Below, piece by piece: positions 17,201 to 25,766 of a stretch of 64,000 bases of DNA. The DNA comes from 39-52-133 sp036523795 (GTDB lineage Bacteria > Pseudomonadota > Gammaproteobacteria > Burkholderiales > Gallionellaceae): the NCBI GenBank assembly GCA_036523795.1, contig DATDDN010000093.1, positions 21,691-85,690 of the forward strand. The letters are read 5' to 3'. Each line of letters starts with the position of its first letter. Positions within the stretch are counted from its first letter, which is position 1. The notes beneath the pieces were generated by a model. The model saw only the letters and a list, made by a program, of their open reading frames with translations, had not been told where the DNA came from and made no database searches. Made by a program: the position numbers and the translations under genes.

Positions 17201-20200
17201 CACACCGTTGTAAGCGCCCCACTGATCGGAGTAGATGCGGGAAATCTCGTTGCCAGCCCAGTCCTTCACGGAGATGGGCAGATTGGGCACGGCAAACTTC
17301 TCGCCGAACTGCGGTGAGAACGGATCGAATTCAGAGCCGTAGTCGTCGTTGACCACGCCGGTGAAGTGTGCGGCAACATGTGGCGAACTGAAGATGTAGA
17401 ACTTGGCCAGAACGGACATCTGGTCGACCAGGCTCACTTCCTTGCGATCGCACAGGTTGCGCGAAGCACCGGCGAACGGGGCAACCTCCTGAGAGCCCGG
17501 ATACAGGCTGATGAAGTCCGGCACGATGCGCTTGGCGCCAACGCAGGGCCAGAAGCGCTCGACGCTACCCGTATCGCCTTCTGCACGCGGTGTTGCACCC
17601 AAGTCCGTGGTCGGATTCAGCGCACTGTTTGCGTTATAGGTGGCATTCATCGCTGCCTGGTCGGGCAGGATGAACACGCTTCCCAGGCCGGCAAACTGCT
17701 GGGTTACGGGAGCGATGTAGTTGTCACCGATGAGGATATTCTTGTCCTCTTCTTTCACCAGCTCATAGCCTGGAGGCACGATCACCTCGACGACGTACTT
17801 GCCTGGTGGCAGCATGGGTGTGCCATCAACAGGATTGGCGACGCAGGCAGTGCAGTTGGTGGCAGTGGGCTGCCCGGTGCTTGCGCTGCGGCCTGTCACA
17901 CTGGGGAACTGGTACATGCCGTCATAGGGTGCTGGCTGCACCTGATTCAGCATGGCCCAGCCGTCATAGCACTTGAACTGGCTGTTGTTGGGCAGCACCG
18001 CACCCTGATTGAGCCATTGCGTACTGTTCTGCAGGGTGAAATAGAACGGGCTGCTGGTTTCCTGGCCGGGGCAATTCATGTTGGGCATACCATCGCTGCG
18101 CAAGCCCTGGGCCCAGTCGTCCCAGCTGCTGGTCTTGGTGGTATCCACCAGGGTCAGGCTTTCGGTTCCGTCGGGAGCCGTGCCTTTCTTGTACAAATTC
18201 ACGATCACGTTCGGTACATTGGGTGCCCAGCTCAATTGCAGGAGCAGCGAAGGGTCGTCGAACGGCCTGGTCGAGGCGTAATTCACTTCACCCTTGATGC
18301 CGCCATTTTCACCTGCGCCGTAGGGTATCTTGCCGAACTCGACGAACTGGGCCTGGCCAAGATTGCCCTGCCAGGCTTCGCTGGTCACCCAAGCAGGATC
18401 GATACGTCCGGTAGAAGGATTGGAGGTGCTGCTGCCCGGTCCGTTCAGGATCGAGAAACCGCTGCAATCGGCATTGTCGCAATACACGGAACCTGGGAAC
18501 CGCAATGCTGCAGGCAGATGTGCGGTGGACGACTCCAGGGTATTGGCGAGATGCGACGCGATCGTCGAACTACCTCCTCCAGGCGTACCGTCAGCAGGCC
18601 CGCCGGCATCGTAGACCACATGCACGCCGGTCTGCTTGAAGCGTGTCGTATCGGCCTCCAGCACGAGCCAGTTGAAGAACGGGAAGATCTCGTTGAAGCC
18701 GGCGTAGCCGTTCATGTCGGTGTTGTTGAAGAAGCCTATGCTGCCGTCGCGATAGCGAATGTTTGTTGGAACCAGGGCCAGGCCGGGTTCGGTGTCCTGC
18801 GATACGCCGTCCCCGTTCTGGTCAAAGAAGGTACGGGTGTAGACATTGGTACGCCAATGCGACATGGCAATGTCTCCCATATCGTAGGTCTGGCCACCGC
18901 GCAGCGCAACGGGAGTGGAGAGACCATCTACGAGCAGGTCATTCCACTGGTCGAATACCGTGATGCGCCAGTTGCCGTCGGGAAGGCCGGTGAAACTGAA
19001 GGTGCCATCAGCGTTGCACTTGGTGAAGGCGAAATCCTCCTCATCCGGATCACCCAGGCTCACGTAGCACTGGGTAAAGCTGTTGGCGTCGTATGAACCA
19101 CTGCTGTAGAGCCTCTGGTCCGGCGTACGGCTCAGGCGGGTGGTGGTAACACGGCCGCTGACCGAATTGTTGCAGGTACGGTTTGCGCACACCTGCGCCT
19201 TGCGGTCATTGATGATCTTGGGGTTGGCAAAGCCAATGGAGACGTGGAACCCTGCTGGGCCAAACTCCTGGAAGTAGGCCGGCTCGCCAGGCTTGATAAA
19301 GGCCTCGTGCGGTTTCGTACCATCCAGTGTGTTGGTCTGCAGCCACTCCTCGCCCTTGGCGATTCTCTCCGCTGCAGGCGTAGCCACTACCTCATACAGA
19401 CCCGGATACAGGTTGGCAATCACGGCTTGCCCGGCAAGAGGCGATAGTGTTTTCCCATCCGACTCATATTTGGGGCAGGTCACGATCATGCCGACAATGC
19501 CGCCGCTATTCTTGGAGATGGGGCAAGCATCCAGGTGTGTAGCCGGATCGATGGTACCAGCCAGGGAATTTGACACCGGCATGTTGAACATGTCGTAGGT
19601 GATCTGCCCGGTCGCATCGCCCAGCTGGCCTGCCTGGTCAAACAGGGTTATCGCGAAGCCGCCCAGGCCAGGCTCGTTGGGCGCCAGCACGTCCACCCCG
19701 CCGCCTGCATCGTTTTCACCGTTGAGCGGGTTGTCGTCCTCGAATACGAAGGCGGTGATTTTCGCTGTCGGCAATGGGGTCTGTTCAACAAACACGTTGA
19801 CGGCAGTCTGTCCCTCCTTGATCGGCGCACCACCTAATCCGTGGCCGCAGGTAGCAGTAGTGGGTTGTGTGGGATCCCATGCGGGAGCACCGGGCGCGTA
19901 AGTTCCGCAATCCTGGGCAATGCTGAATGGCCGCATGACGCCTCCCCCCGTATCCACTGGCGCCCCGGCGCCGGAGATGAACGGGTTGGCAGAATCACCA
20001 GGCAGGATCGAGATGTAATAGCGCTTGTTAGGATCGAGCGCGACTTGTGCCGGGTCGACCGGGGTATGTTGCGAGGCATCTGTGCGGCAGGTGCCGTTGC
20101 CAACGTCACACACGGCCGGCACATGTGTATTGGTCAGCGGATCCAGGACAGTCTGCCCGGATTCACACGCGATTGTGCCGACACATCCCGTGGCTATCAC

Positions 20201-22192
20201 CGGCATGTGGCTGGTATGGAAATTGGTACCAAGGGCTGGAACCGGTGCCGTACCACCGTTGTTTGTCTGTGTCACAGGGTCAATCTTGAAGCTGCGGTCT
20301 TCCTCAATAATCCAGCGGTAGTCAGAGACAGGCAGTCCGGTAGGAGCGTCCTTCACCACGACAGCAAGTCCGCTGCCGCCTTTGAATGTCACGGTGACCG
20401 TGGCCGGTGCCGCACTCGCTGTGTGCTGCGCATTCACTGCGTTGTACTGGAAAGTCACCGTGGCTGTCGCCGCGCCGACCGGTGGCGTTGTCGGTGCCAC
20501 CAGGAATGAGCCATCGGCATTCAGCGTGACGGTACCGCCGGTGGCGCTGCCAACCAGTTGTGCCGTCAACGGCAATCCGGAAGGATCTAGGTCGTTGGCC
20601 AATACACCGGATGGACTGATCTCCAGCTGGGACGCGATATTGCTGGTATAGGTGTCGGCATTGGCAGTGGGCGCAGCCCCAAGGCAAGCGCCGGTACAGG
20701 CGGCCAATGTCACTGTCGCAGTCAGCGCAGGATTGCCGTTCGCCTGATAGGTAAAGCTGTCGGAAGTGGTACCGGCATTCGGCACATAGGTGAACGTGCC
20801 GTCCGCATTCATGGACAGCGTGCCACTGGCCGGGGCAGACAGCACAGACACGCCGAAGACGCCGGTGTCATTGGCGATCACGCCTTTGGCCGGCTCGGCG
20901 ACGGCAAGCGTATTGCCTGCTACAAGATAGTAATTATCGGCACGCGCCACTGCGGTTGTGCCGGAGCCTGGCAATGCGGCACCGGCCACCTGCAGGTAGG
21001 CCTGCATGCCGCCATCGCGCTGGTTGTTGATCGACAGGCTGAGCTGGCGGTCGAAGACTGCATACGTGGCGGGCGTGAAACTGCCGCTCGCAGCCGGCGG
21101 CGTAACAATCACATCCTGTGTCTTGCCGGCGGCAAGGAATACCGTGTTCTGCACTTTCGGTATGCCAGGCAGCACATTGCCATCCTCGGCGATCAGCTTC
21201 ATGTCGAGACCGACAACCGACGGAACATGCATGCGCAGGCCGGCATTGACGAAGCGCAGCAGCACGTTTCCGCTAGCAGCGGCAGCGGGTACTGCCAGCG
21301 CAGTGTTGGCGGCGTTGGTGCGATCGAAGGATACGCCGTTGATCAGGTAATAACGCGGATCATAATTGACGGCAGGGGGATAACAGGTGTGCACGCTCGC
21401 GTCGCCGCACTTGCCGGGTTGCCCGCTCCATACTGCTGTTTCGCTGAAGCCGGTGGTATTGATGGCAAGATCGACCGCACGGTTCTGCACCGGATCGATT
21501 TCGCTCAGCAGCAGGGGCACATCCTTGTCATAGGCAACGCCCGGGTAGGCCTGGTTGGGCGTCACCGAGGCATCGGTGACCACGACCACGCCATAGAGAC
21601 CCATCGGACCCTGAATGGACGGGTGTGTGCCTGATTCGAGCAGATAGGTACCCGGTTTGAGTCCGCTCCAGCTGAGCGTAGTACTGGTTGCGCCTATCGC
21701 CACCTCGGTGGCAAATGACTGCACCCGCGGCAATTGTGCGGGCGGAGTGAACTGCGGCCCTGTTGCATCACCGGCGATCGGCCAGGTGGCGTTCTGCACA
21801 GGATGCAGCGGGCTGGCTGTACGTGTCGGCGCGCTGCCAAGCCCCCCACCCAGCTGACCGACGATCACCAGTGAAGTGGGTGCCTTGAGGCCGTTGGTCA
21901 ATACGATGTCGAGTTGCGCACCGGACTGCACGGTAATCAGCGGCGGCTGCCAGCTCGTCCCGTTCTGGGCGGCGCCAGTCTGCGTCGTGCACGGTGCGCC
22001 GTTGGTGCCGGTGGCTGTGGCAGAGCCGCAGAACAGCCCCCACATGGGCACGGTCTGCCCGTCCGGAAGCGTGGTGGTCGTCGGCTTGGCCGTGAGTGCG
22101 ACCTCCGCGTGTGACATGCCGGCTGACAGCAGGATAGCGGTAAACGCAGCGTAGGCTGTGTGATGGATCGCCTTGAAAATGTCTGGACGCAT
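14258..22192 (-). CDS. Giant exported cupredoxin / adhesin-like scaffold protein (2,644 aa)
   Basis: Very large secreted protein with GAGGAG seven nt before ATG. Signal peptide residues 1-29. Two cupredoxin domains follow (about 80-205 and 275-405). They keep multicopper-oxidase landmarks such as LKPGTYLLESGTHPSIQGPMG and MHVPSVVGLDMKLIAEDG but have lost the HxH ligand pairs. Next are two Ig/VCBS-like repeats (about 415-610), long SdrD B-like segments (VFEDDNPLNGENDAGGG, FDQNGDGVSQDTEPGL), an IPT/TIG domain near 1800, and a right-handed parallel beta-helix (about 1890-2450) with repeated Asn-rich turns. There is no C-terminal transmembrane or LPXTG anchor. It follows two oxidase genes and completes six cupredoxin domains in total. 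Likely the surface scaffold of the oxidase, similar in spirit to MofA-type proteins. Confidence 0.88.
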   Translation of the reverse strand: MRPDIFKAIHHTAYAAFTAILLSAGMSHAEVALTAKPTTTTLPDGQTVPMWGLFCGSATATGTNGAPCTTQTGAAQNGTSWQPPLITVQSGAQLDIVLTNGLKAPTSLVIVGQLGGGLGSAPTRTASPLHPVQNATWPIAGDATGPQFTPPAQLPRVQSFATEVAIGATSTTLSWSGLKPGTYLLESGTHPSIQGPMGLYGVVVVTDASVTPNQAYPGVAYDKDVPLLLSEIDPVQNRAVDLAINTTGFSETAVWSGQPGKCGDASVHTCYPPAVNYDPRYYLINGVSFDRTNAANTALAVPAAAASGNVLLRFVNAGLRMHVPSVVGLDMKLIAEDGNVLPGIPKVQNTVFLAAGKTQDVIVTPPAASGSFTPATYAVFDRQLSLSINNQRDGGMQAYLQVAGAALPGSGTTAVARADNYYLVAGNTLAVAEPAKGVIANDTGVFGVSVLSAPASGTLSMNADGTFTYVPNAGTTSDSFTYQANGNPALTATVTLAACTGACLGAAPTANADTYTSNIASQLEISPSGVLANDLDPSGLPLTAQLVGSATGGTVTLNADGSFLVAPTTPPVGAATATVTFQYNAVNAQHTASAAPATVTVTFKGGSGLAVVVKDAPTGLPVSDYRWIIEEDRSFKIDPVTQTNNGGTAPVPALGTNFHTSHMPVIATGCVGTIACESGQTVLDPLTNTHVPAVCDVGNGTCRTDASQHTPVDPAQVALDPNKRYYISILPGDSANPFISGAGAPVDTGGGVMRPFSIAQDCGTYAPGAPAWDPTQPTTATCGHGLGGAPIKEGQTAVNVFVEQTPLPTAKITAFVFEDDNPLNGENDAGGGVDVLAPNEPGLGGFAITLFDQAGQLGDATGQITYDMFNMPVSNSLAGTIDPATHLDACPISKNSGGIVGMIVTCPKYESDGKTLSPLAGQAVIANLYPGLYEVVATPAAERIAKGEEWLQTNTLDGTKPHEAFIKPGEPAYFQEFGPAGFHVSIGFANPKIINDRKAQVCANRTCNNSVSGRVTTTRLSRTPDQRLYSSGSYDANSFTQCYVSLGDPDEEDFAFTKCNADGTFSFTGLPDGNWRITVFDQWNDLLVDGLSTPVALRGGQTYDMGDIAMSHWRTNVYTRTFFDQNGDGVSQDTEPGLALVPTNIRYRDGSIGFFNNTDMNGYAGFNEIFPFFNWLVLEADTTRFKQTGVHVVYDAGGPADGTPGGGSSTIASHLANTLESSTAHLPAALRFPGSVYCDNADCSGFSILNGPGSSTSNPSTGRIDPAWVTSEAWQGNLGQAQFVEFGKIPYGAGENGGIKGEVNYASTRPFDDPSLLLQLSWAPNVPNVIVNLYKKGTAPDGTESLTLVDTTKTSSWDDWAQGLRSDGMPNMNCPGQETSSPFYFTLQNSTQWLNQGAVLPNNSQFKCYDGWAMLNQVQPAPYDGMYQFPSVTGRSASTGQPTATNCTACVANPVDGTPMLPPGKYVVEVIVPPGYELVKEEDKNILIGDNYIAPVTQQFAGLGSVFILPDQAAMNATYNANSALNPTTDLGATPRAEGDTGSVERFWPCVGAKRIVPDFISLYPGSQEVAPFAGASRNLCDRKEVSLVDQMSVLAKFYIFSSPHVAAHFTGVVNDDYGSEFDPFSPQFGEKFAVPNLPISVKDWAGNEISRIYSDQWGAYNGVTTSTWSPNPPNPTGYAPGMMVMCMNDPGPIPDPAHPGQMMTDPNFNPNYSNFCYEWSFMPGQTSYLDTPVVPTSAFAEGYNPVDCAYPNATPAISSVLGDASNGGAGPWVSAAGHTLTISSLGDKIVPNPAYSGPQATTVPFNQKFVTRHYGFGAGQGTVTIGGVNAPVTSWSDTQITVTAPGLTAGQSSCPIQQRGVATATRCGEMVITAANGNKSVDAITVTIGGKAPSYVAGENATSDAIQSAIDNATPGDLIIVGPGSYNEMLLMWKPVRLQGVGASSVTINANAHPAGKLLEPWRRRVNCLFGLALNGQPVSSTNPYDPSGVYTCSVPTIAGNPMQVDRVEFEGILGWDTSLNGNLAELLQEPTLMGAYEGAGITVLAKGVRYPIGVDPFGSGAEAVFPDGTVVLTNSTADCRDFPSNFLCNPSRIDGMTFTNSSQGGGAIFLHGWNHNTEISNNRVYGNHGTLTGGITIGQGEFPEPVFASNGSQLGYGINKNTWVHNNMVTSNASLGDELYSATPTAAGGVTFCTGADNYRFNFNWVCGNLSTGDGGGVAHSGFSLNGNISNNWILFNQSNNPTIPTHGGGIAVLGASPDPVINGTECGSVNDQDCPPGLSEGTGRGLVINANLIMGNTAESGSGGGIRLQGVNGQDVAINTPTQPALWNDVTITNNIFANNVAGWDGGGVSMEDALAVKFNNNTVVANDTTASAGVLFNTLGAPLSSSPTTPCDTATGIGCVTTSTNQSAGLVTMRNTTMLTSALPATVICPAGYGYGSTLAQRTNGLCRQISLPMLTKDLFWQNRPFHLTVAGLGSGLLNQQNTVTLIPQLNQSATGQCVSGASYWDIGIRGDTGPADHSSGFTLTPTSSILTDLSGGYTGSGNVAPSTTPVVQEYCNGARVPPENGGMGYLVPPGVADATSPNPIFNLTPAATVDEGNNWINMAYGPLSATHPVTGSILGNYSSLPAYAPYGAAGTVLLP

Positions 22193-22209
22193 GTTAGTTC
22201 TCCTCTATC

Positions 22210-23742
22210 CTAATTTGCTTCGTTGATCGTGTAAGCCTGCGGGTCGACCAGCATCATCATCATCATGCCGCCGGGGAAGATGTTGTTCGTCGTGATCTCG
22301 CGCTCGTTATGCGAGTGCCACATGTAGGCGAAACCCGCTTCAGCGCCCGGATCGTTTCCAACCGTGCCCGAGGGCGGGATGGGTGTCGAGCCGACAGCAC
22401 GCTGGGTCGCATCGGGTCCAAGGTACGGGCTGCCGCCATACCATGGGCCATTGGCCAGAATGTTCGGATCAGGCAATGTCACCGGGCCGCCGCTGCCGAC
22501 CGCGCCGAATGGATGTGCTTCGAGCGCCTTGTTGTGGTCCTGGCACCACTCGTAGTAGTTGGGTGCGCTCGGATCGGCCGTGTAGTAGCCATTGGCATCG
22601 GGAATGCAGACTGAACCATCGCCGGGCCTGTGGCCGTAAACGTCCCAGTTCAGCCCTTTGCCAGTCCAGTAGTAGATGCCGTCCATGGCGAGGCCGGGGG
22701 TGGTTGTGGTGGTGAACAGGAGTGGCCCTGCGAGTTTGGTCGGATCGGTCTGGCTGAGCATCAGGTTGCCATCGTGCGCAAGAACGCGTACGTGATTGCC
22801 GTGTTCATGGAACGGGTGCTGCCAGCGGCCGGTGCCGATAACGCGCAGCAGAACCAGCTCACCCGGATGCATATGGGGATTGCCGTTGTATGGCTGGTGC
22901 GGATACTGCAGTGCGTAATTTGGGTCCATCAGATCCGGCATGGAACGGCCGTTGATCATGAAATAAGCCGGATGGTAGGGCTCGGTTGCGACGGTCATGC
23001 AGCCGTTCAGCTGTGTGCATGGCGAACCGGCCTGCGCTTCGGCCTGGGCATGAATGGCGGGATCTATCTCGGAAAACTGGAACAGATACTCGCGGTCATA
23101 GCAGCTGGCACTATGGTTGTAGGCCGCCGCCGCGAGGCGGAAATCGGGCTGGCCATCGGGCAGTGTGGCGGAAACGGCTCGGCAGCCGGCCGGTACGCTG
23201 TTCGGCAGCACGATGATGGCACCGTACATGCCCATCTCGATCTGCAGATCACCCTGGGTGCCGCTGTAATAGGCGTGGGTGCCCGCATTGGTCGCGGTAA
23301 ATGTGTAGGTCACCGTGCCGCCGTGCCCTGCTTCCTGGGCAAGCACGCCCGGAACGCCGCCAGATGCCTGCACCGCAAAGCCCGGGAACAGGATGGACGT
23401 ATTGCCCGCCGCTGCCGGCAGGTTGTTGGTCAGCGTAATCGTGACCGTATCACCCTGATGCACAATCAGCGTTGGCCCGGGAATCTGCATGGTCGGGCAT
23501 GTGCCGGTGATGCCTGCCGGCGCGAAGGCTGGCGTCGTGCCGCTGGTACAGCCATAGCCCCAGGAATAGATGCTGGCGCCATCCGGCTGCGTGACATAGC
23601 TTGCCTCTGCATTCAGGCTGAAACTCGGTCCGACAATTCCGGGCGCAGCTGCATGCGCCATGTTGGTGGCTGACCAGGCGATCGCACCCACCATAAGCGA
23701 CAGGAACCACCCTACACAACTCTTAGCATTCATTTGGCTCAT
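22210..23742 (-). CDS. Multicopper oxidase polypeptide B (cupredoxin domains 3-4)
   Basis: A 510-residue exported protein. The ATG at 23742 has TAGGAGA upstream; the stop codon of the preceding gene is part of that Shine-Dalgarno sequence. Signal peptide ends near AHAAAPG. The first cupredoxin domain (about 85-180) has lost its ligands (SILFPGF and THAYYSG stand where HxHG and HxH are expected). The second (about 285-500) keeps an HPFHEHGNH motif (His309, 312, 314, 317) and WHSH (His476, His478), followed by a Met run (GGMMMMM). The Cys of a type 1 site is absent (HSH, not HCH). The four remaining T2/T3-type histidines would complement those in polypeptide A. Confidence 0.9.
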   Translation of the reverse strand: MSQMNAKSCVGWFLSLMVGAIAWSATNMAHAAAPGIVGPSFSLNAEASYVTQPDGASIYSWGYGCTSGTTPAFAPAGITGTCPTMQIPGPTLIVHQGDTVTITLTNNLPAAAGNTSILFPGFAVQASGGVPGVLAQEAGHGGTVTYTFTATNAGTHAYYSGTQGDLQIEMGMYGAIIVLPNSVPAGCRAVSATLPDGQPDFRLAAAAYNHSASCYDREYLFQFSEIDPAIHAQAEAQAGSPCTQLNGCMTVATEPYHPAYFMINGRSMPDLMDPNYALQYPHQPYNGNPHMHPGELVLLRVIGTGRWQHPFHEHGNHVRVLAHDGNLMLSQTDPTKLAGPLLFTTTTTPGLAMDGIYYWTGKGLNWDVYGHRPGDGSVCIPDANGYYTADPSAPNYYEWCQDHNKALEAHPFGAVGSGGPVTLPDPNILANGPWYGGSPYLGPDATQRAVGSTPIPPSGTVGNDPGAEAGFAYMWHSHNEREITTNNIFPGGMMMMMLVDPQAYTINEAN

Positions 23743-23752
23743 GGCTGTTCTC

Positions 23753-25264
23753 CTAGCTGCAGTTCTTGGTATTTGGATCCACCGCATTGCAGATGTGGAC
23801 CTCGGTCATGAGGCCACCGAAGTTCTCGGCATCATTCGAAAGGTGATCAAGATTTGGCGTATACAGGTAATAGGTGGCACCGACGGGATACTTGGTGGTG
23901 TCGCTCGCATCCAGGATCACGTCCAGAGACTCGCCGCCACCGAGTGTGATCGAGTTGGTGTCATAGGCCATGTTGTTGCCGGCCATGTCGCGCAGCAATC
24001 TGGCATTGATGCTGATCACATGCATCGGAATGCCGAGCGAGGCCAGGGTCTGCATCTCCGACACATCCAGGGCAGACAGCCTGAGCAGCGCTTTTCCACC
24101 TGCAGGAATATTCACGATGGTTGGCAGCGGCTGCGAGTAATGCTCGGTACCGTCCGCCACCTGCGTATGCATGGCGCCAGTGGAAATCGTGTCGGGATAG
24201 CTGCGTCCGTTCAGCAGGAAATACTTGTCCTTCATGTCGGTGAATGGCTCTGGGTTGAAGGTCATGCCGACGAAGTGGAAGTTCGGGTCGAAGCCGTGGA
24301 TCTGGATGGGATATTCGACGTCATAGGCGGTCGAGCCGTCACCGTCGTTATAGGCGTACAGGGTCGGGGTGCCGCTCTTGTTGCTGCCATGAATGACGCT
24401 GTTGGGCGCCGGCAGTGGTGTCGAGCACAGAATGTCGGTGCCGCACTGGGTGCGCAGATCCGCCTGCTGCGCCACGAGTCCGGAGTACAGAGACCCTCCT
24501 GCTGGCACGCGATTCTGCCGCGGGCGCACATAGATCTGCCCGACCATGCCCATTTGCAGATGCTCGGGCGGTGTGATGTGGCAATGCCAGAAATAAGTGC
24601 CTGCGTCGGGCGCCAGATAATAATAAGTGAAGCTGCCGCCGATATTGATGGCTACGGAAGCATCGGGCACACCATCGAAAAATGCAGACGCATTGGGGTA
24701 ACCATGGAAGTGCACGGTGTGCTGCTCGAACAGGTCCGGGCGCATGATCATGCCGACATTGGTGAGGGTGAGGAAGAACTCGTCGTCCTCGTCGATCGCC
24801 ATCAGCGGCCCGGGCTGGTTGCCGTTCAAGACACCAACATCCATGATCGGCCGTGGGTCAACATAGCCATCAAGCTGATTGGGGGGAACCGACTCGGGGT
24901 CAGGAACCAGGCCAACCGCGCCATTGAAGGTAGTAGTGGTGGGATCGCCGATCGCGAGCGCATCACCTATCGTGTTGAACACCGAAGCTGGTTCCGTGCC
25001 TGGCAGTCCGTTGCGGATGTCGGCCAGGCCAGACAGGGGGCCGAAGGCAAACAGATAAGTCTGTGTACCATCCGCCATCGTCGCGTAGCCATCGCCGCCG
25101 GAAATTTGCTGGCACTTGATTCCGCCGGCATCAGTCGACTTGCCAGGATGCAGCGTGGTTACAGTCGGGCACTGTACGCGGAAGCTCGACGCTCCAGCGC
25201 TTACAGCAAGTAAACTCAGCACCAATGCAGGCAGCAGCCGCCAGCAGTGAGGAAAGTTCATCAT
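23753..25264 (-). CDS. Multicopper oxidase polypeptide A (cupredoxin domains 1-2, type 1 Cu site)
   Basis: A 503-residue exported protein, first gene of the copper-oxidase operon, with AAGGAGGA six nt before the start. Signal peptide ends near VSAGASS. The first cupredoxin domain (about 140-245) holds HTVHFHG (His182, 185, 187) and FWHCHI (His227, Cys228, His229), then His235 and Met240. Together these give a complete type 1 copper set plus half of a trinuclear site. The Cys-to-His spacing is two residues longer than in CueO-like enzymes. The second domain (about 300-490) is degenerate (MHVISINARLL in place of the HPxHLHGH motif). Best read as a MofA/MnxG-type oxidase subunit. Substrate unknown; Mn(II), Fe(II) or organics are possible. 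Confidence 0.9.
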   Translation of the reverse strand: MMNFPHCWRLLPALVLSLLAVSAGASSFRVQCPTVTTLHPGKSTDAGGIKCQQISGGDGYATMADGTQTYLFAFGPLSGLADIRNGLPGTEPASVFNTIGDALAIGDPTTTTFNGAVGLVPDPESVPPNQLDGYVDPRPIMDVGVLNGNQPGPLMAIDEDDEFFLTLTNVGMIMRPDLFEQHTVHFHGYPNASAFFDGVPDASVAINIGGSFTYYYLAPDAGTYFWHCHITPPEHLQMGMVGQIYVRPRQNRVPAGGSLYSGLVAQQADLRTQCGTDILCSTPLPAPNSVIHGSNKSGTPTLYAYNDGDGSTAYDVEYPIQIHGFDPNFHFVGMTFNPEPFTDMKDKYFLLNGRSYPDTISTGAMHTQVADGTEHYSQPLPTIVNIPAGGKALLRLSALDVSEMQTLASLGIPMHVISINARLLRDMAGNNMAYDTNSITLGGGESLDVILDASDTTKYPVGATYYLYTPNLDHLSNDAENFGGLMTEVHICNAVDPNTKNCS

Positions 25265-25766
25265 GATGCATCCTCCTTACCGTTTACAGGCCCACTGGGC
25301 CCTGGTGAGAAAAAATCACGACTCTCCCCCGCCTGGAGTGCGCTACGCGCGAAGCAAACGGGGCCTCTCGGCAATCCCGACAACGCGCATCGCTGTTGCA
25401 CAACATGTAAGGGAACGGCTCAACACGAGCCGGCGTCGAACCAAAAAACGTCATAATGGGCTGAATGGCCGTGACAGAACTGCACCGCACAGGCAGCATG
25501 GTGTGAGCCAGCAGTCGCTTGGGCAACATGAAAGGACATGGATGCTTATCAGACATTTGACCTTGACCTCCTGCCGGGACGGTTGCACTGCACTCTGCAT
25601 TGCGTAAAGAACGAACCCGCCACATTGACGACAATTTAACAACGGCGCACTTGTCGGGCGATATTCTCTGAATCACCCATTTACCTCGGGCAGACACCCC
25701 AATCTGGGCTACTGTGCAGTAACAGCACGTCGAGGGTCTGGCGTCGTGCCCGAGGCACGCGCCAAC
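25265..25766 (-). promoter_or_regulatory. Leader region of the copper-oxidase operon
   Basis: About 500 bp separate the first oxidase gene from the next gene upstream. The region must hold the promoter of the 16-kb operon, but I see no convincing -35/-10 pair and no FNR box. A GGCCC/GGGCC hairpin (25289-25301) lies 10 bp upstream of the Shine-Dalgarno sequence. A small open frame with its own Shine-Dalgarno fills most of the leader. Confidence 0.45.
25284..25553 (-). CDS. Possible Cys-containing leader ORF before the oxidase operon
   Basis: An 89-codon open frame starting at ATG 25553, with AGGAGG about ten nt upstream, and ending 20 bp before the first oxidase start. It contains HPCPFML, PYMLCNSD and CRDCRE, so four Cys are scattered along it. 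There is no signal peptide and no family match by eye. It could be a translated copper- or thiol-responsive leader, or chance. Low confidence. Confidence 0.25.
   Translation of the reverse strand, partial: SDKHPCPFMLPKRLLAHTMLPVRCSSVTAIQPIMTFFGSTPARVEPFPYMLCNSDARCRDCREAPFASRVAHSRRGRVVIFSHQGPVGL

Noticed and set aside
17366..19096. 576-codon plus-strand frame opposite the giant gene
   Set aside because: Antisense shadow of a clear coding region, with no recognisable protein features.
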